Origin: Flavobacterium weaverense
GTDB taxonomy: Bacteria > Bacteroidota > Bacteroidia > Flavobacteriales > Flavobacteriaceae
Direction of reading: 5' to 3'
Length of the DNA: 64,000 nucleotides
Assembly: GCF_003688495.1 (NCBI RefSeq)
Contig: NZ_REFH01000014.1
Location: 36,347 to 100,346 of the forward strand
Shown here: piece by piece, positions 56,266 through 64,000 of the stretch
Numbering within the stretch: the first letter of the stretch is position 1
How the letters are laid out: each line of letters opens with the position of its first letter
The notes under the pieces: model-generated
Databases searched by the model: none
What the model was told of the DNA's origin: nothing
Seen by the model: only the letters and a program-made list of their open reading frames with translations
Made by a program: the position numbers and the translations under genes

Positions 56266-57267
56266 ATGAAACTTCTAAAACATATCATTTTATTTAAAGT
56301 TATTATTATAGCTGCTGTAAGTTGCCAAAATCAAAACAAAAGTGAACCTGTAGAACAGACGACAAAAGCTAATAATTCTAATCAAGAAATATCACAATTT
56401 ACAGGAAACTATGTTTCTGAAAGTTATAAAAAACGAAATGAAGGGTATGACTGGATATCTGTTTCTGTAAATCAAGTATCAGATAGTTCATTTCATATTT
56501 CGGTTCGTTCACGTGTTGACAAGAAAAAACCAACTTGCACATTTGATGCAGATGCAATTAAAATCTCTAATAATCAGTTGAGATCTAATGTTGATGGAAA
56601 AGACATTATCTACACATTTGATAAAGGGATCATTACTATTGCACCTGAGAAAGATGAAGATAAATACGCATTGAGCTATTACTGCTCTGGAGGAGGAAGC
56701 TTCAGCGGTGATTATGTGAAAATCGATGAAACTTTAGATGAGAAGCAATTAGATTCTCGAGTATTTTTAAAAACATTGTCTATGGAAAACATTAGTTTTG
56801 ACGTAAGCACCACAGGAAAAGGTTCTATCCAAAAACTAACCATTCAACCTTTTGGTTTAGAAATAGACAATACTAAAATAACAATGGAAGTTGACGGTTC
56901 TGTTACTAATGCTGAAATTTCAGACTTAAATTCTGACGGATTTCCAGAACTTTTGGTTTATACAACATCTGCAGGAAGCGGTAGTTATGGAAACGTAATT
57001 GCATACTCTGTAAATGCGGGAAAATCTGTAAGCCAAATCTATTTTCCACCAATTGCTGATAATCCATTGACTAATAAGGGATATATGGGACATGATGAAT
57101 TTTCAATTGTAAAAAACATATTAGTTCAGCGCTTTAGGACTTACAAAGAAAATAATGAAAATAGCAATCCAACAGGAAAGATTCGACAAATAAAATATAA
57201 ACTAACAGATGGCGAGGCATCCCGAAAATTTGTTGTTGATAACATAATTGAATACCCTAAAAAATAA
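56266..57267 (+). CDS. Lipoprotein with PliI-like (lysozyme inhibitor) domain
   Basis: 333 residues. The N-terminus MKLLKHIILFKVIIIAAVSC is a lipoprotein signal (C20). An N-terminal part (about 45-160) contains FTGNYVSESYKKRNEG and GSFSGDYVKID, a lipocalin-like or repeat pattern. The C-terminal half (about 175-333) resembles PliI-type inhibitors of invertebrate-type lysozyme: ISDLNSDGFPELLVYTTSAGSG, PPIADNPLTNKGYMGHDEF and TGKIRQIKYKLTDGEASRKF. The DxNxDG stretch could bind calcium. A role against host or protist lysozyme is possible but not shown. It is from memory of the family, so moderate. Confidence 0.65.
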   Translation: MKLLKHIILFKVIIIAAVSCQNQNKSEPVEQTTKANNSNQEISQFTGNYVSESYKKRNEGYDWISVSVNQVSDSSFHISVRSRVDKKKPTCTFDADAIKISNNQLRSNVDGKDIIYTFDKGIITIAPEKDEDKYALSYYCSGGGSFSGDYVKIDETLDEKQLDSRVFLKTLSMENISFDVSTTGKGSIQKLTIQPFGLEIDNTKITMEVDGSVTNAEISDLNSDGFPELLVYTTSAGSGSYGNVIAYSVNAGKSVSQIYFPPIADNPLTNKGYMGHDEFSIVKNILVQRFRTYKENNENSNPTGKIRQIKYKLTDGEASRKFVVDNIIEYPKK

Positions 57268-57280
57268 ATTCATCACTTAC

Positions 57281-57331
57281 AGCGGTTTTAACTCTGGGAG
57301 TGGATTCCCTTTTGTTAAGCCGCTAGTTTTT
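57281..57331 (+). terminator. Hairpin terminator of the PliI-like gene
   Basis: AGCGGTTTTAAC (from 57281) pairs with GTTAAGCCGCT (57314-57324) with one bulge, enclosing a smaller GGGA/TCCC stem. TAGTTTTTA follows. It lies 13 bases after the stop. Confidence 0.65.
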
Positions 57332-57362
57332 ATCGTACTTATTAGTTTTATAATAGAACCAT

Positions 57363-57578
57363 ATGGAAAATGAAAATGATTTAAAGCCTGATAACTACGA
57401 GCTATCACAGCAAACGAAAAAAGCTAATTCAGATAAAATTTTCACAGGAATTTTTATTGGTTTTCTTATAGGTATAGCAACATACAGTACGTTTAAGTAT
57501 GGAGTTGGTTTTTTTACTTTTGCACCATTACTTTTTATTTATCTGTTAGTCAGACGAAGAAATAAAAAATTAAAGTAA
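57363..57578 (+). CDS. Small two-helix membrane protein
   Basis: 71 residues: a charged start (MENENDLKPDNYELSQQTKK), two hydrophobic segments (about 27-42, FTGIFIGFLIGIATYS, and about 48-63, VGFFTFAPLLFIYLLV) and a basic tail RRRNKKLK. The pattern is that of a real small inner-membrane protein with the tail inside. I do not recognise its family. It sits alone between the PliI-like gene and the GAF-PAS kinase. Confidence 0.65.
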   Translation: MENENDLKPDNYELSQQTKKANSDKIFTGIFIGFLIGIATYSTFKYGVGFFTFAPLLFIYLLVRRRNKKLK

Positions 57579-57701
57579 CGGTACACTAAATTTTTTTCTT
57601 GATAGAAGTAACCTTGTAAAGCAATATTTATCTTACCTTAATGCTTTTTTAGCACACAGCTAAAAATAATTGCAAGTAAATAGTAAAAACATTATTTATA
57701 A

Positions 57702-60700
57702 ATGGGTAAACTGAGCAATCTTGAAGCCAATATAATATTTGACGCTGCGCAAAAAGATACTTTTAATTTTTATACTACTATGGCATCTGAAATCTCAGTA
57801 TGTCCAATTTCATTTGTAAGTTTATTTACTAATCAAGAATCAGTGCTTTTATCTAGCTATGGATTAGCAGATATAGACAGTATTAAAGACTTTGATTTCT
57901 TACGCAACAATTTCACTAAATCAACTTCTGATGTAATAATTGAGGATACTAGAATAGATCCACTTTATTCAAAATTATCGTTAGGTGAAAGTAATCCTAA
58001 AATAATATTTTATGCGGCGATTCCACTTTTTGATTTTGCTGGAATTGTTATAGGTTCGCTTTGCGTTATTGACCTTCATTGTAGAAAATTATCTAATCAG
58101 CAACTTGAGTTTTTACAGAAATTAGCGTTGCAAATTGCGATTTCCATTGAAGTAAGAAAGAATCAATTTGATCTTGAAAGTAAAAATAATACTTTAATTG
58201 AAGCAAACACGCTGTTAGAAATTATCCAGGATTCTAATCAAATAGGAATATGGGAGATTGATGTCAATACGATGAAAACTAGTTGGAACGACTTTGTATA
58301 TGATATACTCGAAGTCCCTAAGGATTTTAATCAAGACTTAAAAAACGATTTAAATTTTTATCATCATGATTATAGAGAAATTATAAGTAATGCAGTTTCA
58401 AATGCGATCATTTATAAAACTCCTTTTGATGTCATATGTCTTCTTGTAACCGCTAAAGAAAATAACAAGTGGGCACGAGTGATTGGCAAGCGAGTAGGAG
58501 AAAAAATTATTGGAAGCTTTCAAGATATTACAGCAATAAAGGAAAGAGAACTAAAGTTTGAAGGAATTTTCGATTCTACGATGACATTCATAGGTTTTTT
58601 AAATACAGAAGGAATTTTATTAGAAGTTAATAAAACTGCCTTAAATGTAGCAGGAATTAAAAAGGAGGACGTTATAGGTAAATATTTTTGGGACTGTTAT
58701 TGGTGGCAAATATCTGAAAAGGCGCAAGAAGAACTTAAAGTAAATTTTAAAAAAGCTCTTGCAGGTCAGGAAGTTTCATATGAAGTGCGAATTAATATTG
58801 CTAATGAGCAAACGACTACATTATTATTTAGTTTAAGACCTTTATTTAATGAACAAGGCAAAGTATTATTTATTATTCCACAAGGCCGAGAAGTAGAAGA
58901 ATTAGTGATTGCGAGAGATCGTTTTAAAAACGTGCTTGATGGTACAAATGTGGGTACTTGGGAATGGAAAGTGCAAACTGGAGAATCTATTTTTAATGAA
59001 AGATGGGCTGAAATTGTTGGCTACACTCTAGCAGAACTCGAACCTATTAATATTGACACTTGGTTTAGGTTGGCGCATCCAGACGATTTAGAAGAATCAA
59101 CACGTAGAACTCAGCTTTGTTTTGACAGAAAAACCGAATTCTACGAAATTGAAACTCGAATGAGGCATAAAAGTGGTACTTGGGTTTGGGTAAGGGATCA
59201 CGGCAAAGTTATCGAATGGACAGAAAATAATATGCCATTAACAATGTTTGGTACTCATGAAGACATTACCAAAAGAAAAATCGAAGAACTTGAAATCAGT
59301 TACCAAAGAAAAAACTTAAATGCGCTGTATAAGCTATCACCAATAGGTATAGCGCTAAATGATTATGAGACAGGAGAATTTATAGATGTGAACGAAAAAT
59401 TATTTGAAAGTTCAGGTTATAGCAAGAAGGAATTTCTGGCACTACGTTATTCTGATGTAACTCCTAAAGAATTCCAACACTTGGATTTAATTGCTATCCA
59501 ACAAATGGAGCAAAAGAGCGGATATGATAAATATCAAAAAGAATATATTCGTAAAGATGGCTCGCGATATCCAGTATTGTTAAGTGGAGTAGTAATTGAA
59601 GACTTAAGTGGTAAAAAACTCGTTTGGTCATTTATTCAGGACATTAGCGAAGAAAAAGCAGCAGAGCAGAAACTAAATGACGCTATAATTAGAATGCAAG
59701 CAGTTCTTAACGCAACTACGGAAGTAGTGATAATAGAAACCGATATAGATGGCAAAATAACACTTTTTAATTCGGGCGCTGAAATAATGCTAGGTTATAA
59801 AGCAGATGAAGTCGTTGGAAACGAAACTCCAGAAATTATACATGTTCCAAAAGAAATAGTAGCGAATAGTCTAAAGCTATTTGAGAAATACAATGAAGAA
59901 ATTAGAGGTTTTGAAAGCCTTATATATGAAATAGGAAGAGGAGAGTCTGTGACTAAGGAATGGACATACAAGAGAAAAGACGGAAGTAAATTTCCAGTAT
60001 TATTATCAGTTAGTCCAGTTATAAAAAATAATAATGTTACAGGGTATCTTGGTGTAGCAACTGATATATCTGCATTAAAAAAAGTTGAAAACGAAATCAA
60101 ATCACTTCTTGATATCACTAAAGAGCAGAATAATAGATTGAAAAATTTTGCAAATATTGTTTCACATAATTTAAGATCTCACAGCGGAGGGATTTCTGGT
60201 CTAATTGATTTACTAATTTCGGAGTTTCCAGAAATTGATGAAAACGAAATTTCAATATTATTAAAGCATGGTGCTGATAATCTGCAACAGACTGTGGATG
60301 ACCTAATAGATGTAGTTAAAATTAATCTAAGTGAAATTAAGTCAGAAGAAATAAGAGTATTTGATTTTGTGGAGAAAAACATTCAAAGTTTAGCTTTGCA
60401 AATAAAGAAGACAAATTTTTTAATAAATAATCAGGTTGAAAAAGAAGTTTTAATACAAGGAATTCCAGCTTACATTGATAGTATTATCTTGAATTTTATT
60501 AGTAACGCCATAAAGTATCAAAGTCAAGAAAGGGAAAGCTATTTAAATATTCACACCTACGAAGAAGATAATTTTGTCGTTCTCAATTTCGTAGATAATG
60601 GACTAGGTATTAATTTAGATAAATATGGTGACAAAATTTTTGGTATGTATAAAACCTTTCATCAATATGAAGATTCAAGAGGTATCGGTTTGTTTATCTC

Positions 60701-60800
60701 AAAAAATCAAGTAGAAAGTTTAGGTGGTAAGATTGAAGTTTTAAGCGAAGAGAATGTAGGAACAACTTTCAAGATAAAATTTCCATTGCATAAAAGTTAG
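57702..60800 (+). CDS. GAF and multi-PAS sensor histidine kinase
   Basis: 1032 residues. An N-terminal GAF domain (about 1-155, with AAIPLFDFAGIVIGSLCVID) is followed by five PAS units (about 165-285, 290-400, 405-525, 530-660, 665-790). Then HisKA with H822 (ANIVSHNLRSHSGGISGL) and an HATPase domain (NFISNAIKYQSQERESYLNI, VDNGLGINLDKYGDKIFGM, SRGIGLFISKNQVESLGG). No membrane helix and no receiver. The HNLRSH type of H box belongs to the HisKA variant common in Flavobacteriia. The membrane hybrid kinase follows 79 bases later, so the two may be co-expressed. Confidence 0.92.
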   Translation: MGKLSNLEANIIFDAAQKDTFNFYTTMASEISVCPISFVSLFTNQESVLLSSYGLADIDSIKDFDFLRNNFTKSTSDVIIEDTRIDPLYSKLSLGESNPKIIFYAAIPLFDFAGIVIGSLCVIDLHCRKLSNQQLEFLQKLALQIAISIEVRKNQFDLESKNNTLIEANTLLEIIQDSNQIGIWEIDVNTMKTSWNDFVYDILEVPKDFNQDLKNDLNFYHHDYREIISNAVSNAIIYKTPFDVICLLVTAKENNKWARVIGKRVGEKIIGSFQDITAIKERELKFEGIFDSTMTFIGFLNTEGILLEVNKTALNVAGIKKEDVIGKYFWDCYWWQISEKAQEELKVNFKKALAGQEVSYEVRINIANEQTTTLLFSLRPLFNEQGKVLFIIPQGREVEELVIARDRFKNVLDGTNVGTWEWKVQTGESIFNERWAEIVGYTLAELEPINIDTWFRLAHPDDLEESTRRTQLCFDRKTEFYEIETRMRHKSGTWVWVRDHGKVIEWTENNMPLTMFGTHEDITKRKIEELEISYQRKNLNALYKLSPIGIALNDYETGEFIDVNEKLFESSGYSKKEFLALRYSDVTPKEFQHLDLIAIQQMEQKSGYDKYQKEYIRKDGSRYPVLLSGVVIEDLSGKKLVWSFIQDISEEKAAEQKLNDAIIRMQAVLNATTEVVIIETDIDGKITLFNSGAEIMLGYKADEVVGNETPEIIHVPKEIVANSLKLFEKYNEEIRGFESLIYEIGRGESVTKEWTYKRKDGSKFPVLLSVSPVIKNNNVTGYLGVATDISALKKVENEIKSLLDITKEQNNRLKNFANIVSHNLRSHSGGISGLIDLLISEFPEIDENEISILLKHGADNLQQTVDDLIDVVKINLSEIKSEEIRVFDFVEKNIQSLALQIKKTNFLINNQVEKEVLIQGIPAYIDSIILNFISNAIKYQSQERESYLNIHTYEEDNFVVLNFVDNGLGINLDKYGDKIFGMYKTFHQYEDSRGIGLFISKNQVESLGGKIEVLSEENVGTTFKIKFPLHKS

Positions 60801-60810
60801 AATTAAATTA

Positions 60811-60845
60811 TGATATGCAATATTTTTAATTTTATTGCATTGACC
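60811..60845 (+). terminator. Weak hairpin between the two kinase genes
   Basis: ATGCAATA (60815-60822) and TATTGCAT (60833-60840) form a perfect 8-bp stem with an AT-rich loop. No T-run follows, so termination here would be partial at best. Confidence 0.35.
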
Positions 60846-60879
60846 TCAAATAAAAAAAGTTAGATTTCTTGAAGATTCG

Positions 60880-63285
60880 ATGAATAGTAGACAAAAAAAA
60901 AATATTTTTTTAAAATTACTGTCAGTAGCTAAAGAGAATCTTATTAAATTAAAATTTATGATTAGACCACATAAACCGTCACTAAAAAATTTCGAACTTA
61001 AGAAAAAAATTATTGCAGTGATGATCACTTCCGTCTTAACTGCATTATTAATTTCAGGTGCTTTTGCTGTTTTAGGATTTTATTATTTGGCACTTACTGT
61101 GTTGTTTTTTTGTATTGGTATGAGTATCAATGTAGTTCTTTTTAAAAGGGGTATCGTTAGAGACCCTGGATTAATTACTACTATTATTTCATGTATTACA
61201 ATAACATTAGGTGTTTTATTGCAAGGTTTAGGACCTGGTGGTTTAATGTATTTTTTTGTTTTTTATTTAGCTTTTGGATTCATTGTAGACACTTCTAAAC
61301 CGTACAAAAAGAAATTAAGACTTTATTATTCTATATCTACAATTTGTTTTGTTTTATGTGCACTTTTTGTACCCATTCAAAGTAAGTATGAAATTATGTC
61401 TGCTGATGATGCTAAAATGTTATTCTTAGTTAATTCTTTTTCGACACTTATATTAGCTTTGATATTTTCTTATCGAGGGATTTCTTTTTCAAGAAACAAT
61501 GTAAAAGCTATAATGGAGCAAAAGGCAACAGTTGAAGAGCTTAATGAAAATTTAATTATCAATTCTGATACCTTAAGAAAACAATCTGAAATTCTTGAAA
61601 ATGCGAATAAAAGGCTCCAAATTCAAGCAGAAGAGCTACAAATTCAGTCGGAGCAATTAAATGTGAAATCTGAACAATTAAGAATTAAATCAGAAGCTAT
61701 ATTAGATGTCAATAAGGAACTACGATTACAAAGGGAGAGGGCAGATGATGCTAACAATGCTAAAGGTATTTTTCTAGCGACAATGAGCCATGAAATAAGG
61801 ACGCCTATGAATGGAATTATCGGTATGAGTAACTTATTGTCAGAAACGAATTTGAACGAAGAACAAAGTGAATATGTTCAAATTATTAATACTAGCGGAG
61901 ATGCGCTACTATCTGTAATCAATGACATCTTAGACTATTCTAAAATTGAGTCAGGAAAACTGGAATTGGAGCACTATGATTTTGATCTTAAAAAAGGAAT
62001 TGAAGATGTTTTAGATTTATTTGCTATTCAAGCCTTTGAGCGAAATCTTCATTTAATTTATGATATTGATTCCGAGATTAGCAAATTTATTAAAATTGAT
62101 GGCTTACGATTAAGACAAGTCTTGGTAAATTTAGTAGGTAATGCCGTGAAGTTTACTCATGATGGGGTAATAGCTATTAAGGTTACAATCGGTAACACTT
62201 TAGAAAATCAGCAAACATTATTATTTGAAATTACAGATAGCGGTATAGGAATTGAAGAAAAGGATATAAAAAACTTATTCAGTCCATTTCATCAGCTAGA
62301 TTCATCTACCACGAGAAAATATGGTGGCTCTGGGTTGGGATTACCAATTAGTAAGTCTTTAATAAAATTACTAGGAGGCAAAATAAAGGTAGAAAGTAAA
62401 ATTAATTTTGGTAGTAAATTCAGTTTTAATGTTTTAACAAGATTTAATACTAATTTAAAGAATAGTGAGTATTCTAATTATGTGATGCCAAAGAAGGTTC
62501 TTATTATTAATGATAATGAAGTAGTTGGTAGTACTCTAAAAAAATGGTTAGAGAGGTTAAATGTGAAATCAGAAGTAATCAAATCAAATACCGAAGACCT
62601 ATTTGAACTAATTAAAAATTCTTCAAATGATGTAGTTTTAATAGATCAAGAAATAATTATCGCAGACAAAAATTATTTTTTAAAATCATATCGTGAATTG
62701 GATTCTAAGATTCCATTACTAGTTTCGGCTTATCCGCAAACGAATTTCTCTTTAGAAGAAATCTCGACATTTGCTGCTGTGATAGCAAAGCCGATTAAAC
62801 AAGATCGCCTCTATAATCTTTTATATTCTATAATGGAAAATAAGAAATTGGCGCCCAATCAATTTTTACCATCGTACACTACAGATTTTGCAGTTAAATA
62901 TCCGCTCAAAATACTATTAGTTGAAGATAACTTAATCAATCAAAAACTTGCAACTAAAGTCCTAAGCAAATTAGGTTATACGCCGGGCGTAGCACATAAT
63001 GGTAGAGTTGCGATAGAAATGTACAAAGATGAAGATTATGACTTGATTTTGATGGATGTTTTAATGCCAGAAATGGATGGTTTAGAAGCGACAAAATTCA
63101 TCAGAAGCTCTGAGTTGAAACAACCCTACATTGTGGCTCTAACAGCTAATGCTATGCCTGAGGACAAACAAGAATGTTTAAATGCAGGAATGAATGATTA
63201 CTTATCAAAGCCTTTCAAAGTTCAGGATTTAATTAAGATACTTAGAAACACTACAATTAGAGATTCCACAATTCACGATAAATAG
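60880..63285 (+). CDS. Membrane hybrid histidine kinase with two receiver domains
   Basis: 801 residues. Several membrane helices fill about 45-205. A coiled coil with a repeated QSEQL/KSEQL pattern (about 225-285) leads to HisKA with H304 ([16 protein letters not shown]) and HATPase ([38 protein letters not shown]). A first, divergent receiver (about 530-660) has D589 (VVLIDQEI) but the acidic pocket reads IINDNEV. A second, canonical receiver (about 675-795) has LLVEDN, D726 ([11 protein letters not shown]) and K in SKPF. There is no HPt domain, so phosphate must go to a separate protein. A later ATG at 60958 is an alternative start. Confidence 0.92.
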   Translation: MNSRQKKNIFLKLLSVAKENLIKLKFMIRPHKPSLKNFELKKKIIAVMITSVLTALLISGAFAVLGFYYLALTVLFFCIGMSINVVLFKRGIVRDPGLITTIISCITITLGVLLQGLGPGGLMYFFVFYLAFGFIVDTSKPYKKKLRLYYSISTICFVLCALFVPIQSKYEIMSADDAKMLFLVNSFSTLILALIFSYRGISFSRNNVKAIMEQKATVEELNENLIINSDTLRKQSEILENANKRLQIQAEELQIQSEQLNVKSEQLRIKSEAILDVNKELRLQRERADDANNAKGIFLATMSHEIRTPMNGIIGMSNLLSETNLNEEQSEYVQIINTSGDALLSVINDILDYSKIESGKLELEHYDFDLKKGIEDVLDLFAIQAFERNLHLIYDIDSEISKFIKIDGLRLRQVLVNLVGNAVKFTHDGVIAIKVTIGNTLENQQTLLFEITDSGIGIEEKDIKNLFSPFHQLDSSTTRKYGGSGLGLPISKSLIKLLGGKIKVESKINFGSKFSFNVLTRFNTNLKNSEYSNYVMPKKVLIINDNEVVGSTLKKWLERLNVKSEVIKSNTEDLFELIKNSSNDVVLIDQEIIIADKNYFLKSYRELDSKIPLLVSAYPQTNFSLEEISTFAAVIAKPIKQDRLYNLLYSIMENKKLAPNQFLPSYTTDFAVKYPLKILLVEDNLINQKLATKVLSKLGYTPGVAHNGRVAIEMYKDEDYDLILMDVLMPEMDGLEATKFIRSSELKQPYIVALTANAMPEDKQECLNAGMNDYLSKPFKVQDLIKILRNTTIRDSTIHDK

Positions 63286-63823
63286 TATCATTTGTAAAAA
63301 ACAAATAAATTCTTTTCTTTTAAATCAATTTCACTGCAATTAAATGATTGAGTTGTTCTCCTGAATTTTAAAATGTCTCCGATATAAGATTATGATATTT
63401 TTAGTAAAGTCCATAAGCCTCTATAATCACTTCTAAAAATATAGAAATTTACAATTGATGATCAAACTATTTATTAGTTTACTTGAGCAGATATACGACT
63501 TTTAAAAAGGTCATTTACATCACGAATATTCATTTTTTAATTCCCAAATTCCAATATCGTTGACAAAAGCGATATCGCACTATGAGGGCTTCTTCATCCT
63601 TAGTTGTGAATGTATCTGAAATACCTCTTTAAAGTACGTATAGTATTCTTTTTTTATCAATATTTAAAACTCAAGGAATAATCGCTTATTACAAAGTGAG
63701 ATTTCCAATCCTGTATAAATATGCATGTCTTTAAAGCTAGTTTTTAATAGATTTTCCGGATCAATCCTAGAAGTTGGGGAGGAATGAAAGATTTCCTAAT
63801 TTAGCTTATTAAAAGAACGAGCT
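63286..63823. other. Intergenic stretch before the insertion sequence reading frame
   Basis: About 540 bases with stops in all frames. Part of it is probably the left end of the insertion sequence, but I cannot pick out a terminal inverted repeat with only one end visible. Confidence 0.4.
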
Positions 63824-64000
63824 TTGGAGAATTACATAGAACTTTTAAAACTGATCCTTCCTGAATTAATTGTGGAACACTTTGATTTGGTCAACACCAA
63901 AATCGAACAAGAGAAAATGCATCTATTCTTTGAAGAAAAAAGTACTCCTCCAAAAGAATATAATAACAGACAACTTGTCTCCAAAGGTTTCTTAAATGAG
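63824..64000 (+). mobile_element. ISAon1-type transposase N-terminal reading frame (partial)
   Basis: 59 codons running off the right edge. TTG at 63824 is the first usable start; a stop lies in frame eleven codons before it. The sequence LENYIELLKLILPELIVEHF and the later HLFFEEKSTPPKEY and LVSKGF match, from memory, the N-terminal-region protein of ISAon1-family transposases (ISL3-related), common in Bacteroidota. It would help bind the element ends; the catalytic part should follow beyond the window. Whether the element is intact cannot be seen. Confidence 0.7.

Noticed and set aside
63480..63660. Minus-strand short frame MNIRDVNDLFKSRISAQVN
   Set aside because: Fewer than 20 codons with no recognised family; the surrounding frames are closed.

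Overview
The window looks like the chromosome of a Flavobacterium or close relative (Bacteroidota). It is AT-rich, has no Shine-Dalgarno-like leaders, carries several TAnnTTTG promoter boxes, and encodes SusC/SusD pairs, type IX secretion (T9SS) sorting domains and long PAS histidine kinases. I recognised no rRNA, tRNA or CRISPR array.

Region 1 (1-32.7 kb, all on the minus strand) is a polysaccharide utilisation locus (PUL). It holds a GH88 unsaturated uronyl hydrolase (cut by the left edge), two SusC/SusD pairs, an S1 sulfatase, a complete ten-gene L-fucose operon headed by a GH29 fucosidase, two PL8-type lyases and a broken T9SS protein gene. One lyase keeps the full catalytic set of chondroitin ABC lyases. 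Lyase, GH88, sulfatase, fucosidase and fucose catabolism together suggest a sulfated, fucose-branched uronic-acid polysaccharide. Fucosylated chondroitin sulfate is the best guess, but this is inference. The fucose operon encodes the non-phosphorylating route: mutarotase, L-fucose dehydrogenase, lactonase, L-fuconate dehydratase, 2-keto-3-deoxy-L-fuconate dehydrogenase, and a hydrolase giving pyruvate and L-lactate, plus FucP permease and an LldD-like enzyme to oxidise the lactate. Two different palindromes recur: one abuts the -7 box of both susC genes, the other lies upstream of both lyases and, degenerated, upstream of the broken gene. No regulator gene is present in the PUL part of the window.

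Region 2 (33.2-41.3 kb) holds a DUF6642-like protein and a DNA-damage/mutagenesis cassette: a short DnaE-type polymerase overlapping a Y-family polymerase, a divergent XRE-S24 (LexA-like) repressor, and then a DEDDh exonuclease fused to a GIY-YIG nuclease. A small lipoprotein follows.

Region 3 (41.5-63.3 kb) is stress and signalling: a KatE-type catalase with a DUF892 ferritin-like protein, a single-domain response regulator, four histidine kinases (8-PAS, coiled-coil repeat, GAF-PAS, and a membrane hybrid with two receivers), an FAD/NAD(P)-binding protein, a lysozyme-inhibitor-like lipoprotein and several small membrane proteins. The right edge cuts into an ISAon1-type transposase reading frame.
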